Source: Antedon mediterranea (lineage: Eukaryota; Echinodermata; Crinoidea; Comatulida; Antedonidae). Taken from it: 64,000 nt of DNA. The stretch's first letter is position 1; every line of letters starts with the position of its first letter. Under the pieces are notes generated by a model that was not told the DNA's origin, did not search any database, and was given only the letters and a program-made list of their open reading frames with translations. The stretch is taken from NCBI RefSeq assembly GCF_964355755.1, contig NC_092671.1:1495001-1559000 (forward strand), written 5' to 3'. Made by a program: the position numbers and the translations under genes. Shown here one piece after another: positions 1 through 11,063 of this stretch.

Positions 1-816
1 TGTTGTTTAGCCAATTTCGAATAAACGTCAATTTTGTCTATTTTGCGAAAATTGTAACTGGATTGGATTTTGAAGATAATTGCTGAAACTCCAATGTACG
101 TCAAGACTGGTTGTGACTCAACCAAATTTAGTACTTTAACTCGCTAGCAAAGCACAACAGTTTAAATCGGCCTAACTTACCTAAAAATAGATTGTATCGT
201 CTTCCAGTGTATTATCAAATTTACTGAATCAAGGGATTCGTTAATTTGTGACCTATTATAGACAATTAATTTTGTGGTAAATCCACTTGTCCTGAAAAAT
301 TCAGCTCTGTAATTCTGAATTGAAATATAAAACTTTTCCGAAAAATATGCCAATAAATTAACAAACCATTAATTAATAAATGCTGTTGGTGTTGGTCAGA
401 GCTTTCAAGAAGATAAAAACAAATAAAATATCAATTTGTTTTAATAGTCTGTATAATCATAATTTATAACTAGATTTAATTCGTCACTATGACGAATTAT
501 AGGTTATATGCATTGATTTAAATAAAGATAATTGATTTTTAAAAGATATTTTGATTCATTGATTTTCTCAGATTCTTTAATTATTTATAATATATGATAG
601 GACCTTGCTAACGCGAATACAATAGCCGGTATCACAATCCGATCAAAGATCCCTCTGCGTATAATGTCATAAACCACATTTGCTGTTACATAATAATAAA
701 GACATAAGTTATTTTTTATCTAGATTTCATTATAAATCATGTGTATAATATATACACTAAGAAATAAATTTGAACAAACAATACGGATAATAAAAAAAAA
801 ATCTTATTTCGTTTCC
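1..816. other. AT-rich non-coding stretch
   Basis: No open frame with protein character, RNA gene or repeat array is visible. The sequence is strongly AT-rich with stop codons in all frames. I see nothing functional in it. Confidence 0.6.
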
Positions 817-888
817 CAAGGTGAGACTCGATCTCGGTACCTTGAGTGCCATAGACACGAGCACACACTACCGAGCCATACACAACTG
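817..888 (-). mobile_element. tRNA-like head of a degraded SINE
   Basis: Read on the minus strand, this stretch has a box-A-like TGGCTCGGTAGTG near its start and a box-B-like GATCGAGTCTC about 45 nt later. This is the spacing of an internal RNA polymerase III promoter in a tRNA. The minus-strand continuation (below 817) quickly becomes A/T-rich with an oligo-T tract. A functional tRNA is unlikely because the arms pair poorly, so I read it as a tRNA-derived SINE head or tRNA pseudogene. Confidence 0.45.
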
Positions 889-1324
889 ACTAAAAATTGT
901 AGAAAAATTCCTCCGTATATTTACTATGCAGTAACCACTTTGGTGCAGATAGATTATTACATACCGCAATGAATTATAATTTTTTACTATGATGACATCT
1001 CTAAAAATGTACAAAAAGGATGCACTGTCAAACTATATACTTTTAACTTTAATATATGAACTTTTGAAGGAAGAAAGTTAATGTTAAGTTTGTTATTTTG
1101 GCCTAAGAAAATGTCATAATTTGTTTGATTGTCGAAATGAATTTTTTTTAATTTAATATGCAATTAATTATGGCTTAATCAACTTTTGTTCCCTTAGTTT
1201 AATAATAAATCATACATAAGATACATACACTTCAAGAAAATGAAATAAAAAATATGTGTTCCCGAGCATTCTGACGATCTATATTAATTTTAAAATTTAG
1301 CATATTTTCACCATTTTGTTAACT

Positions 1325-1765
1325 TACACGTGCGTAGCCTGTCACTTTTGACGTGCTCGTATAAGGCAATTACGCGTTGAAAAGTGAATAAAATATGATG
1401 ATATTATTAAAGAAAGGTTGTACAACCGAAATCGGACAAAAAGAGTGCGCATTAACGTATAACGCGCAGTGCGCGTGCAAAAATCTGCGCACTCATGGCA
1501 ATTTTGTAAACGCTTAAAATTGCCTGAAACGTACTCTAATTTCATCGAAAATAAATTTTGACAATTTTGAACATTTTAAGCGCGCGTACGCAAGCGTTAT
1601 ATGCGCTACGCACGTAATTGTATTGCCATATGATGAAATATGACCTGAAATTTATGAGTACCAAATTTTGTTTAATTGTGATTCATGCTTGTGAAGATGT
1701 GATTACAAACGTGATTTCGTAAAATCGCGCGTAGACCGCGTAATTTTTGATTACGCATCGTGAAA
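1325..1765. repeat. CpG-rich patch, probably an old dispersed repeat
   Basis: This 440-bp patch is dense in CpG and alternating purine/pyrimidine words (gcgcgcgtacgc, acgcgcagtgcgcg, tcgcgcgtagaccgcg) in surroundings that are almost free of CpG. The phrase 'aatatgacctgaaatttatgagtacc' style text near 1640 resembles the interior of dispersed repeats rather than a promoter. A 67-codon minus frame (1342-1545) lies inside and has no recognisable domain. An unmethylated regulatory island is the alternative. Confidence 0.35.
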
Positions 1766-2559
1766 ATATAACCACATCGATTCCTGGCCATAAGGAATAT
1801 ACTCTGAAAAATTGACTTAGATAGATGAAACTGATATCAAGATAATTCACGGACAAAATAGTGCTAAGGAAAGAATAAATAAATAAATAAAGATTTTGAC
1901 AGAATATAACCTAATTATACGATCTCTCATGGCCATAAGTGTTTTTTTTTATATTTTGTAATATCTCATTTAAATCTTCAGGAATATTATGAGATCTGTA
2001 ATTTTTAATTACATGGTTACAAATGTGAAAGACAAAAACAAATGAAATAGTAACAAATTGAAACAAAACTATAATTTAATGTTTTAAATTTTGATCAGCT
2101 TCTGCTGAATAGACAACCCTTATTAAATATAGTTGAAATAAAATTAAAAAATGTGTTTGTATTTGATAATAAATGATGATTGTGGGGAGACACTCTACTA
2201 GAGGAAGCCAGGGTAATTGTTAGTAACATCTGTCCAATTAACAGCCACATTCTTTAGGCTGTGTATTAATATTCACGTTGATAGATTGAATTATGTTGAA
2301 TCTCATTCACGAATTCAGCATACGTTCAGGTTTAACATCGACCAATCAGAATCATGGATAGTCCCATGTTGTTCATTGTAGTATATACTCAGCATTATGT
2401 TTTAGTTTTAATGCTTATTTCATCATTACAACAGGGAGTTGATTACAATGTATAATTGAAGGACTTGAGATACAGCACCTAAATTAAAACTATTGATCCT
2501 TTATTATATACATATCATCCTTGAAAATAACTAGGCTTTAGTCTTAACATATTTAAGTA
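1766..2559. other. AT-rich non-coding stretch
   Basis: Unique-looking AT-rich sequence with frequent stops on both strands. I see no gene, repeat array or RNA. Confidence 0.5.
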
Positions 2560-2684
2560 CAGTGGCGTATCCAAAATAGGGAGTTTCCAAAATTAAGTTC
2601 CGATTTTTCATCTAATGTCCCATCTTTTGCAATTTTAGGCTGACGCTCCTTCCCTCCTTCTTGAACTGAATCCGCCTATGAAGT
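2560..2684. mobile_element. possible short hAT-like MITE
   Basis: The left end reads CAGTGGCGTATCCA and the right end, reverse-complemented, reads CATAGGCGGATTCA (10 of 14 identical). CAGTGGCG-type ends are typical of hAT-derived MITEs, and a clearer example lies at 23026-23192. No convincing 8-bp target duplication is seen here. Confidence 0.3.
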
Positions 2685-3740
2685 CAAACATTTGAGACTG
2701 GATTATTAATACTGAATCCTCCATAAACCACTCCTCTCTATCTAGTACTTTGAAAGGTATATAAATTTAATTTCACATTATTGTGTTTTAACATTTAAGA
2801 TAAATAATAATAATAAGATAATATATCTATTCAAGTGTAATATTTAGATTCATATGCAATTACCCAGTGACAGCTACCCAGTTTATAGACAATTGATATA
2901 TTGTAATATCTATTAAATCTGTATATTTCTAGCAAACTATTATTATGATAGGCACTTCTATAATTTAAAATAACTTATGTATTCCTAATCTCTACATTTC
3001 CCAAAAGCTTCTTAGGATTTCACTATCTGATATCTGATACTTTTATTGATAGTAGCATAATGATATTACTACTACTAGAAATTCTATTTACAGATGTTTG
3101 TTTCTAGTCTGCTCATATAATTTGCATCTTTATTTAATTCTTCCAACTAGTAAATGAATTATATCAACTTGAAAACAAATTTAAAACAAATCATATTCAT
3201 AATTCATTCTTACATTGATGAAATTCACTGCTGCTATGTGTATATGTGTATTGAATAACTTGAATGTTCATTCGCATTCCAGTCACGTCTTTACAATGTG
3301 CTTAATGGCCAAAAAGACACTAAATTTGTAGTATTCATCAGATTTAAAGTTAATTCAAAACATGATACATCATCACAATCTATAATTACTTGTGGAAATG
3401 AACATTGTATGTAATTTCATGTAGAATCTCTTAGGATTTTCCCGGACTCTATTGATTTCTTAGCTTCTGATTACTTGCAGTCGAACCACACTAACTTATT
3501 GGATTGCTAGTAGCAGTGTATCACTCGCAGTAAATTATCAAAGAGGTCATCAAATGTGGGTCAAATGTTGATTCTGATCATGCTCGTTAAGAGTCGATAT
3601 CCTTCAGATGTAAAACAAATATGCAAGGATGATGTTGGGATCCTACAAATATTTCTCAACTATGTAAAACGCAAATGATGATGGTTTTTAAATTTAGAAT
3701 GTACTACAGTAGGCCTAAATTAGGAAGTGTAGAAAATGAA
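2685..3740. other. AT-rich non-coding stretch
   Basis: No gene, RNA or repeat array is visible; stop codons are frequent in all frames. Confidence 0.5.
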
Positions 3741-3830
3741 TGTATTTAGGCCTAAGCATTCTAAGGCTTAGGATTAACAAGTTTGTATTTAGGCCTAAGC
3801 ATTCTAAGGCTTAGGATTAACAAGTTTGTA
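3741..3830. repeat. 43-bp tandem duplication
   Basis: Two perfect or near-perfect adjacent copies of a 43-bp unit beginning tgtatttaggcctaagcatt. Each unit holds the short inverted motif cctaagcattctaaggcttagg, so each copy can fold into a small hairpin. The two copies are almost identical, which points to a recent duplication. Confidence 0.85.
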
Positions 3831-4623
3831 TGCTGAATTGTAAAATTCGTTGGTGGCTTTAACTTTCTTTTTAGAATTCTCTGATTCTCATTAAGTGTTC
3901 TATATATAGCTTGAAAAAAAAATTGAAAGTAAAAGAATCAGTTGTGGTATACAAATGTAACAACAATCACACAGATCTGTGATATTGTATCATGTGTGAA
4001 GAAAGCTCACAAATAGTATAGTTATCAGTATATTATAATTGTTATTAGCAATTTGTAGGATGCTGCACTAGAGTAAGATTACAGGACACAGTGTGTTAAT
4101 ACCTTACCTGTATTTTGTAGTGAGTTCAACTGTTCAATTTATTAGAACCCACTGTTTTCTTGATTAGCAGTAGCCAATCAAGTTGTATCATCACCTTCCC
4201 AAACCCCATCCCACCCTCCAATCAAAAGAACTCAAATTTCAGTGTTATATTATGTTTTCCTAACCTATGTTCTCAGTTGTCCTGACTGGCAATAAATTGT
4301 TATATATTTGACCACACAAACATGAATTAGTGTTTTACAATGTACAGTAAGTGTTGACCTTTAGCAATGAATAGCATAAAATTCACACTTTGTTTATAAT
4401 GGTAGAAAAACCAAAACAAGGTTTGAGCCATCCAGGGATCCTCTGGACAACTTTCACACAGTTTACATTTCAAACTGACCTACATCATAAAAGTAGGTCA
4501 GTCTAAAATGGTCACTCTGAAGGTCAACCACTGGTCAATAGCTCTTATTTCTTCAAACGCTAAAATTACTTCTATGTGTTTCTATTGCTTGTCTAACATT
4601 ACATTCTGAGTGTACTCGGAAAC

Positions 4624-4745
4624 CAGTAGCTAAGCGAGTATGAGCGCTCACTGGCTAAACTCGGGCCCTAGAGCATGAGCAGACTCAATACAACTACCCC
4701 CCCCCACCTTAAAATAGTGTGCTAAACATGGGGTCTTTGCCACCT
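4624..4745 (+). mobile_element. degraded copy of the 23-kb hAT-like MITE
   Basis: The stretch shares ordered blocks with 23026-23192: a CAGTAGCTAAGC start, then 'gtatgagcgctcactggctaaac', then 'gggccctagagcatgagc', and finally 'gtgctaaacatggggtct'. It carries a run of nine C residues in the middle. It is a diverged, partly deleted member of the same family. Its right terminus is not recognisable. Confidence 0.5.
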
Positions 4746-5538
4746 ATCACAATTATAGCAACGGTACATCAGTGGAGGAGTTATTAAGGTTGATATGGAG
4801 GTATAATATAATTAAATGGTCATATGATATGTTCTCACCTCATCCCACTCTCTCTTCTGTGAGATGTAGTAGGTCACCCACAATTTACTGAACCTCAAAC
4901 AAACAATGAAACACAAACTTTTTACTCCGTATCATCAAGTATACTTTTCTTAAAATCCTGATCTCATTTCATCATTCATTATTTCATCATTTTGAGGATG
5001 AATATCATACACAAATACAAATAATTTTTAATAAAAGGAAGTATTGGTTGAAATGTAAATGAAACCATCCAAACTCAAGTATATATTTTAAATTTCTTGC
5101 ATCATTTTTTCTAATAATATATAAACATTCCACAAATTTCAAAATAACCACATAATAATAACGACAATGGTTTCTTTGAATTGACTTTCACTTTGGCGTG
5201 TGCTCAATTTTGAGGAATTTAAATGCTGATCATTTAGATCAACTTTGTGAATGAATATAAATCCCTCTAGAGATCCATTGATTGAATCATACAAATCTTT
5301 AACATTCTTACAAGATAAAATAACGATTTATTTACTACTCAACTTTCTCAAGTACCTTCCTCCCTTTTCTCTCTATACTGGATATTTTGAAGTGTTTACT
5401 TTAAATAAACAAATTTGTTTATTCCACATACCAATTGTTTCTGGATGTGTAGGATCTCAGGAGAGTGCTTGAAAATTAAAAAAAATTACTTATTTCATTT
5501 TATCTGTCAAAAAGGGAAGCATGAGTCATTAACACTCC
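4746..5538. other. AT-rich non-coding stretch
   Basis: No gene, repeat array or RNA is visible. A 73-codon plus-strand frame (5251-5472) has no domain, no splice context and ordinary AT-rich codon content. Confidence 0.5.
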
Positions 5539-5539
5539 C

Positions 5540-5902
5540 TCTGGATCTTCCTCCTGCAACTTCCCCCTGGATCTTCTCCCTAAATCTTCTCCCTGGATCT
5601 TCCCCTGGATTTTCTCCCTGGAAATTCCGCCTGGACCTTTGCTTGGATCTTCCTCCTGGATCTTCTTCCTGGATAGTCTTCCTGAATCTTCTCCCTGGAA
5701 TTTTCCCCTGGATCTTCTTCCTGGATCTTCTTCCTGGATCTTCTTCCTGGATCTTCCCCCTGGATCTTCCCCTAGGAACTTCCCCTGCTGGATCTTCCCC
5801 TGCTGGATCTTCCCCCTGGATCTTCCCCTAGGAACTTCCCCTGCTGGATCTTCCCCTGCTGGATCTTCCCCCTGGATCTTCCCCCTGGATCTTCCCCCTA
5901 GA
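5540..5902. repeat. C-rich/G-rich minisatellite (tggatcttcccc type)
   Basis: Degenerate tandem units of about 15-18 bp built on 'ctggatcttcccc' and 'ctgctggatcttcccc'. The plus strand is pyrimidine-rich and the minus strand purine-rich with regularly spaced runs of four to five G. Two plus frames (5415-5831 and 5639-5923) and one minus frame (5500-5919, repeats of GEDPAGED/GKIQ) stay open only because units are mostly multiples of three. I see no start context, signal peptide or unique flanking protein sequence, so I call it non-coding. Confidence 0.8.
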
Positions 5903-6837
5903 ACTAAAGATAAATACAATTGATGGAATTACATGAACAAATAAATTCCTATATATAACCTGAAGCCAAAAATGTGTTAGATTGCTTCTAAAGTTTTTAA
6001 TGAGGTGGGAAGGTGTATTGGAATTCCATTTAAAGGTGGAGAGTTATCCCAAACGCATTTCAAATTGATGGATAGAGGTATTTCAACTTTGACCTTGTCC
6101 TTCTATAATTCATTTAAAAAACAAATTATAAAATACACACTGCTGTGTAATGTCATTGAATTTGAACTCCACAAAAATATAATGGATTTATTAATCGCTG
6201 TGTCACTTTAAATTTATTAAGTTAAGATTTATTTTCTGCAGGCAAATTGGAAAAGCTAAATGAGAATGTTTACTACTACAGTAGTACTCTACTCAGTCAT
6301 GCAAGGTAAAACGTTAATCAAGATTATTAATAAGAATTCAACGCCAGTAATAAATAACAAAACTCTAATTATTCAGTCTTTTTATACATATCCTTCAGCA
6401 TATTATTATATACTTTTCCATATTTCCTTGTTATAGGTATTTAGTTTGTTTTTATAGCATATAGCATTAATTTGAAACAAAAAAATGCAAAGCAACACAA
6501 GATTGTGTGTTTACACCAAAGGCACAGGATTGGATAAATATAGAATTTATTTTATTGCTTTTTTGCAAATATGAGCTCGTATATCCATTATACAGAATGT
6601 TTTACGACATATGGGCCATCGTAGCTGGGTGTTTTTACATTATTAAGGTGGGCTTTGATGTGTGTTATCAGGTGATGCAAGGGAACTTAATTTGATTTGG
6701 GAATTGTGGTGCCATTCAATAAAAAAAAGCACACAAGTATATAATAATATATTCCTTAAATCATTCAACTTTATTCATCCAGGCTTAGCTTAACTCATGA
6801 TTTCTTTTTTGGGGCCATGAAAATGAGGGTTTCTTTT
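5903..6837. other. AT-rich non-coding stretch
   Basis: Short open frames of 62-68 codons occur (6005-6211, 6507-6695), with nothing recognisable in them. No RNA or array is visible. Confidence 0.5.
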
Positions 6838-7389
6838 CTGCGAGTTGCGAGTTGCGAGTTGGAAAATGCGAGTTGCGAGTTGGAAAATGCGAGTTGCGGG
6901 TCGGAAAGTGCGAGTTGCGGGTCGGAAAATGCGAGTTGCGAGTGGGAAAGTGCGAGTTGCGAGTCGGAAAGTGCGAGTTGCGGGTCGGAAAGTGCGAGTT
7001 GCGGGTCGGAAAATGCGAGTTGCGGGTCGGAAAGTGCGAGTTGCGGGTCGGAAAATGCGAGTTGCGGGTCGGAAAGTGCGAGTTGCGGGTCGGAAAATGC
7101 GAGTTGCGAGTCGGAAAATGCGAGTTGCGAGTCGGAAAATGCGAGTTGCGGGTCGAAAATGCGAGTTGCGGGTCGGAAAATGCGAGTTGCGAGTCGGAAA
7201 ATGCGAGTTGCGAGTCGGAAAATGCGAGTTGCGGGTCGGAAAATGCGAGTTGCGGGTCGGAAAATGCGAGTTGCGGGTCGGAAAATGCGAGTTGCGGGTC
7301 GGAAAATGCGAGTTGCGGGTCGGAAAATGCGAGTTGCGGGTCGGAAAATGCGAGTTGCGGGTCGGAAAAAGCGAGTTGCGGGTCGGAAA
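6838..7389 (+). repeat. 21-bp minisatellite array A (gcgagttgcgggtcggaaaat)
   Basis: About 26 head-to-tail copies of a 21-bp unit whose core is GCGAGTTGCGRGTCGGAAA. Variant positions are R (A or G) in the second half and AAAAT versus AAAGT at the end. The unit itself looks like three related 7-mers (gcgagtt, gcgggtc, ggaaaat). One unit near 7150-7165 has lost a G, which shifts the reading frame without ending the array and argues against coding. Long frames are open on both strands (Cys/Ser/Glu-rich, Arg/Lys-rich and Phe/Pro/Thr-rich); all are consequences of the 21-bp period. The same unit recurs in opposite orientation at 11936-12436. Confidence 0.95.
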
Positions 7390-7867
7390 TTGCAAAAATA
7401 ATTTTTCAAGGAGGTCGTACCATCCAAAAAAATAATACATGAACCAAACAATCAGTAAATAAATTACAATTTAAATTTTGTTTAGTTTTTTTCATATTGT
7501 GACCTGTTTAACAATTATAGACTAGTGATTCCTTTTTTAACATGGATGTTTAAAAATGGTTGAAATGAACTTATTTTGTATTTCAACACAAAACAATTAT
7601 GTTATTGATACTTTATATTTTGAAATAATATAATTGTAAATATAGTAGATTAAAGTTATTATTTAATTTGTTTGCAATTACTGATAATGATACAATTACT
7701 AATAATGATACAATAAATTATGTACATGTATTTTTGCCTTGTTAAATGAGAAAATAATAATAAATTGGTAAGAAAAACTCACATTAAAAAGTACAGTTTG
7801 TATTGTTTACAGTATTTAGGTAAGATGATTAATGATGATTAAAAACAGACATGATGGTTGGAGTCAT
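7390..7867. other. AT-rich non-coding stretch
   Basis: No gene or array is visible. A short duplication of 'ttactgataatgatacaatt' type text occurs around 7678-7715. Confidence 0.5.
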
Positions 7868-8219
7868 TAGTACTACTTTGTATTTATTTGTATTTTTGTA
7901 TTTTGTATTAATATTTGTCCTCAGTGAGGAAATTCGGATTAGGCCCTCCACGGACCCACGGCAGCCAGCAGTGCAGCGCCTACCAGATTAGGCAATGAGA
8001 GTAAAGCATCTTGCCTAAGGATGCAATTAGTCTGGTACAGATAACCTCGAACCCATGCCTATCACATGCTAGTCCGATATTACCATTACACCATCACTCT
8101 CCAGTATATACAGCACCCGCCACGATTTCTAGACGGTCTCCCATCCAGAACGCAACCGGGCCCAACGTTGCTTAACTTCGGTCCCATAAACAGGGCAAGG
8201 AAACACATACCATACCTAC
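7868..8219 (-). mobile_element. SINE with a chimeric 5S rRNA + tRNA head
   Basis: On the minus strand the order is a 5S-rRNA-derived segment (8219 to 8108), then a tRNA-like segment (about 8103 to 8040) with box A TGGTGTAATGG and box B GGTTCGAGGTT. Next comes a body of about 110 nt and a simple tail of aatacaaa/aaatac units ending near 7868. This is a non-autonomous retroposon layout. Chimeric 5S/tRNA heads are known from vertebrate Deu-domain SINEs such as AmnSINE1; whether this body belongs to that or another superfamily cannot be decided by eye. No clear target duplication was found. Confidence 0.75.
8108..8219 (-). pseudogene. 5S rRNA-derived segment (SINE head)
   Basis: Minus-strand text contains the 5S hallmarks in order: ccgaagttaagcaacgttgg, then ctggatgggagaccgtct, then gggtgctgta. 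The length of about 112 nt is close to the usual 120. The 5' third is degenerate, and a few bases are lost before the 'ctggatggg' block. It is fused directly to a tRNA-like region and a SINE tail, so it is a retroposon head and not a functional rRNA gene. Confidence 0.8.
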
Positions 8220-8999
8220 AGATAATGGTCAAATTTTCAAAGCTATATTATTTTCTTAGAATCATAGTCAATTCTTTATGTTTATAATATTTTTTTGTTA
8301 AACATTTTCAGACAAACTGTCCATAGATACATATAAATACATATGAATACAAAAAAAAAGAGAAGAAATACACAGTTTATTATGTGTAACACCCATCAGC
8401 AAATCATGGAGAGGACCAATTAATGTATCTATTGAAATATAGTGCATCTCTCCAATTAAAATACATTCTGGAATCTAACCATATATTCATAATCTACATT
8501 TTGTTTGCTTTTCATAATTTTGGAAAGAAGACTGTAAATTGTCAACCTAAAAAAGATGGAATATTGTTTTCTACAAATAATTTTCTCTGACTTAGATATC
8601 GGATTGTCAACAACAACATGCGGAATAAACACAAATACATGCTTTAGTATGTACACGTACAGTACAGTAGGCATCTGTCAAATGTACTATGTGTATTTAA
8701 AGTAACTTTAGCAGGGTACAGATTTAAATACTGAAATCACTGGTTTGTTTTTAGAGAAAATATAACTTATAACTAAGATAATTCAAATTTACTTGAATTG
8801 AATTGTTGAATTTAGGTGACAATAATCATTGATCTGCGCCCACAATTACATAGGAGAAGGAATTATTATTACTTATATACAGTATTGTTTGATGAAATGT
8901 GTGATACAGTAGGTGAAATGAAGTTGTATTTTAGTTGTTGTTCAACGCGATGATCAAATATACAACACTTTTTAATTTTAATTTTTTATTTGATTATGT
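8220..8999. other. AT-rich non-coding stretch
   Basis: A 72-codon minus frame (8456-8674) is present, hydrophobic and AT-driven, with no recognisable domain. I see nothing else. Confidence 0.5.
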
Positions 9000-9056
9000 T
9001 TTTCCTTTGTAATGTATTATATGATGAAATAAAAAAAAAAAAAAAAAAAAAAAATA
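9000..9056 (+). mobile_element. poly(A)-tailed 3' end, retroposon remnant
   Basis: A 'tttgtaatgtattatatgatgaaataaa' type stretch runs straight into an A tract of about 23-25 residues. T-rich sequence followed by 'tgatgaaataaa' and poly(A) is the usual look of a truncated LINE 3' end or a processed transcript insertion. Only the tail is recognisable. Confidence 0.4.
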
Positions 9057-9851
9057 TACAACACACTAAGAATGTAAAATTAAACTGTACATTTTGTATT
9101 GCAAGTGAAAAGATGCAGTAGAGTCGCATATAAAAAAACACTTGATCCTCAAATAAATGAATACACAGAATACATTAGAAAGTACTGGAATCAACACAGT
9201 GTTGCTTGCTTATGAATTGGTTAAACTGACTGATTAAATGAGGAGATTGCACCCTTATTTATATCTTATTGATATATGGGGGTGTCAATTATGACTTCAT
9301 CGCATAACTTAGAGATGAGAATAGTTAGTTTTTAGATGAAACTTAAATGACATCATCATCTTTAAGAAGAAATTATAGATGACATCATACCAACTTAAGT
9401 CACAATCCCTTATTTGGTATAGTACACAACAAGTGTCCATGACAGGTAAATGTCATAACATAATGGGCCCTTTGGGAGTACCTAGTACAAAAGTCTGCAT
9501 AGTGTAGTGCTGACTTATACAAGTAATAATATGTTAACAATTATATGAAAATGATTGTGTAAATAATAAAGTTAAAAGTAAAGTCTAAAAGTAAAAATGC
9601 ATTAAAAATCATGTGGTGGGCTAAACTGTCAGGCTTCTTATATTTATTAGTAGGTAGCAGACACAAATCTACAATGTGGACCTTTATCAAAGCAGTCATT
9701 AATTGTTTTAGTAAAAGATACCTGCCCCAGGGTGTGAGTTAATTGCTTCATGGAGACCATGATGAAGAATTCATTATCTTTTAAACCTACCACCAACCCC
9801 ACCTCAGCTCCTCCTCCCAACCAAGATCCACATACCATACATCCCTGAGAT
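9057..9851. other. AT-rich non-coding stretch
   Basis: No gene or array is visible. A 63-codon minus frame (9647-9838) overlaps a locally C-rich segment but shows no domain. Confidence 0.5.
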
Positions 9852-9938
9852 GGTTCAAATGTAGTAAATTTTAAATCAGATTATTTGATACAACATTACC
9901 TCTAAATGCCAGTATTTCCTTATACATGAACATTCAAA
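9852..9938 (+). repeat. dispersed module, copy 1
   Basis: The sequence 'caaatgtagtaaattttaaatca' followed by an 'agattattt-gata' block and 'gccagtatttccttata' is repeated at 10983-11063. The terminal part is also found inverted at 10735-10774. It sits immediately upstream of the A-rich array. Confidence 0.6.
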
Positions 9939-9950
9939 CAAACAAAAATA

Positions 9951-10494
9951 AGCGAGTTAAAAAAAAATCTGCGAGTTAAAAAAAATCTGCGAGTTAAAAA
10001 AAAATCTGCGAGTTAAAAAAAATCTGCGAGTTAAAAAAAAATCTGCGAGTTAAAAAAAAATGTGCGAGTTAAAAAAAAATGTGCGAGTTAAAAAAAAATG
10101 TGCGAGTTAAAAAAAAATCTGCGAGTCCAAAAAAATCTGCGAGTTAAAAAAAAATCTGCGAGTTAAAAAAAATTTGCGAGTTAAAAAAAAATCTGCGAGT
10201 TAAAAAAAAATCTGCGAGTTAAAAAAAATCTGCGAGTTAAAAAAAAATCTGCGAGTTAAAAAAAAATCTGCGAGTTAAAAAAAATTTGCGAGTTAAAAAA
10301 AAATCTGCGAGTTAAAAAAAAATCTGCGAGTAAAAAAAAAATCTGCGAGTTAAAAAAAATTTGCGAGTTAAAAAAAATCTGCGAGTTAAAAAAAAATCTG
10401 CGAGTTAAAAAAAATTTGCGAGTTAAAAAAAAAATCTGCGAGTTAAAGACAAATCTGCCAGTTACAAAACAAATCTGCCAGTTACAAAACAAAT
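9951..10494 (+). repeat. A-rich 17-19-bp minisatellite (tctgcgagttaaaaaaaa)
   Basis: About 29 units of TCTGCGAGTT followed by seven to ten A, varying in A-tract length. Variants are TGTGCGAGTT in the middle and TCTGCCAGTTACAAAAC at the right edge. The array shares the GCGAGTT heptamer with the 21-bp arrays 3 kb to its left and 2 kb to its right. The regularly phased A tracts predict strong intrinsic curvature. The minus frame (10256-10492, FNSQIFF repeats) is a repeat artefact. Confidence 0.92.
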
Positions 10495-10684
10495 GCTTGA
10501 TTTAAAAACATAAATGTTATATATTTATCAGTTACAATTGGATAACCCTTCTCTTTTAACATTTTGGTGAGCCACTTGAGTGTTCATTTCGATTTTAATC
10601 TTTTGGATTTTGAACTCTTTACTTTGTTTTGTTTTTGTCTGATGAAATAAATGAAAAAATATACATATTTGAAAATTCTCACTC

Positions 10685-10735
10685 TGTTTATATATATATG
10701 TGTGTGTGTGTGTGTGTGGGGGGGGGGGGGGGTGG
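10685..10735. repeat. compound (TA)n(TG)n(G)15 microsatellite
   Basis: A short TA run passes into about ten TG dinucleotides and then a run of about 15 G, ending in 'tggt'. Simple repeat. Confidence 0.9.
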
Positions 10736-10774
10736 TATTAAGGTGGCACATAAGGAGATACTGGCATGTTTGCA
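10735..10774 (-). repeat. dispersed module, inverted copy 2
   Basis: Its reverse complement carries 'catgccagtatctcctta' (18 bp), which matches the end of the copy at 10983-11063 and, with changes, that at 9852-9938. Together with the 11.0-kb copy it forms an inverted repeat spanning about 330 bp. Confidence 0.6.
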
Positions 10775-10982
10775 TTAGTAGTTATTATTTGTTTTTTGTA
10801 CTAAAAACAAGTTAAATTAAATCAATGGCAATCACATAGATAAAAGAAGATAAAAGTAAGAGATAAACTGGTCACTCATCTGCAAACAATAATAAATCAA
10901 AAGGTATTATATTCCATTTTAAATTACTTGAGATTGTTTTACAATGGACCTAAGAGAGTCCTCCCAACCAACACCAACTCCT

Positions 10983-11063
10983 TCAAATGTAGTAAATTTT
11001 AAATCAAAGTAGATTATTTTGATACCTCACTACCTTAAATCCATGCCAGTATCTCCTTATATG
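10983..11063 (+). repeat. dispersed module, copy 3
   Basis: Near-identical to 9852-9938 ('caaatgtagtaaattttaaatca' start, 'catgccagtatctccttata' end). The direct copies lie 1.13 kb apart and bracket the A-rich array and the TG/G microsatellite, suggesting either a segmental duplication or copies of one element. Confidence 0.6.

Noticed and set aside
5500-5923. Collagen-like or proline-rich protein in the C-rich array
   Set aside because: Periods vary between 15 and 18 bp and both strands are open. There is no Gly-X-Y register, signal peptide or unique domain.
6790-7451. Five frames of about 194-218 codons on both strands
   Set aside because: They are read-throughs of the 21-bp array. One unit has a single-base deletion that would shift any real frame.
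8108-8219. Functional 5S rRNA gene
   Set aside because: The 5' third is degraded, bases are lost in the middle, and it is fused to a tRNA-like region and a SINE tail.
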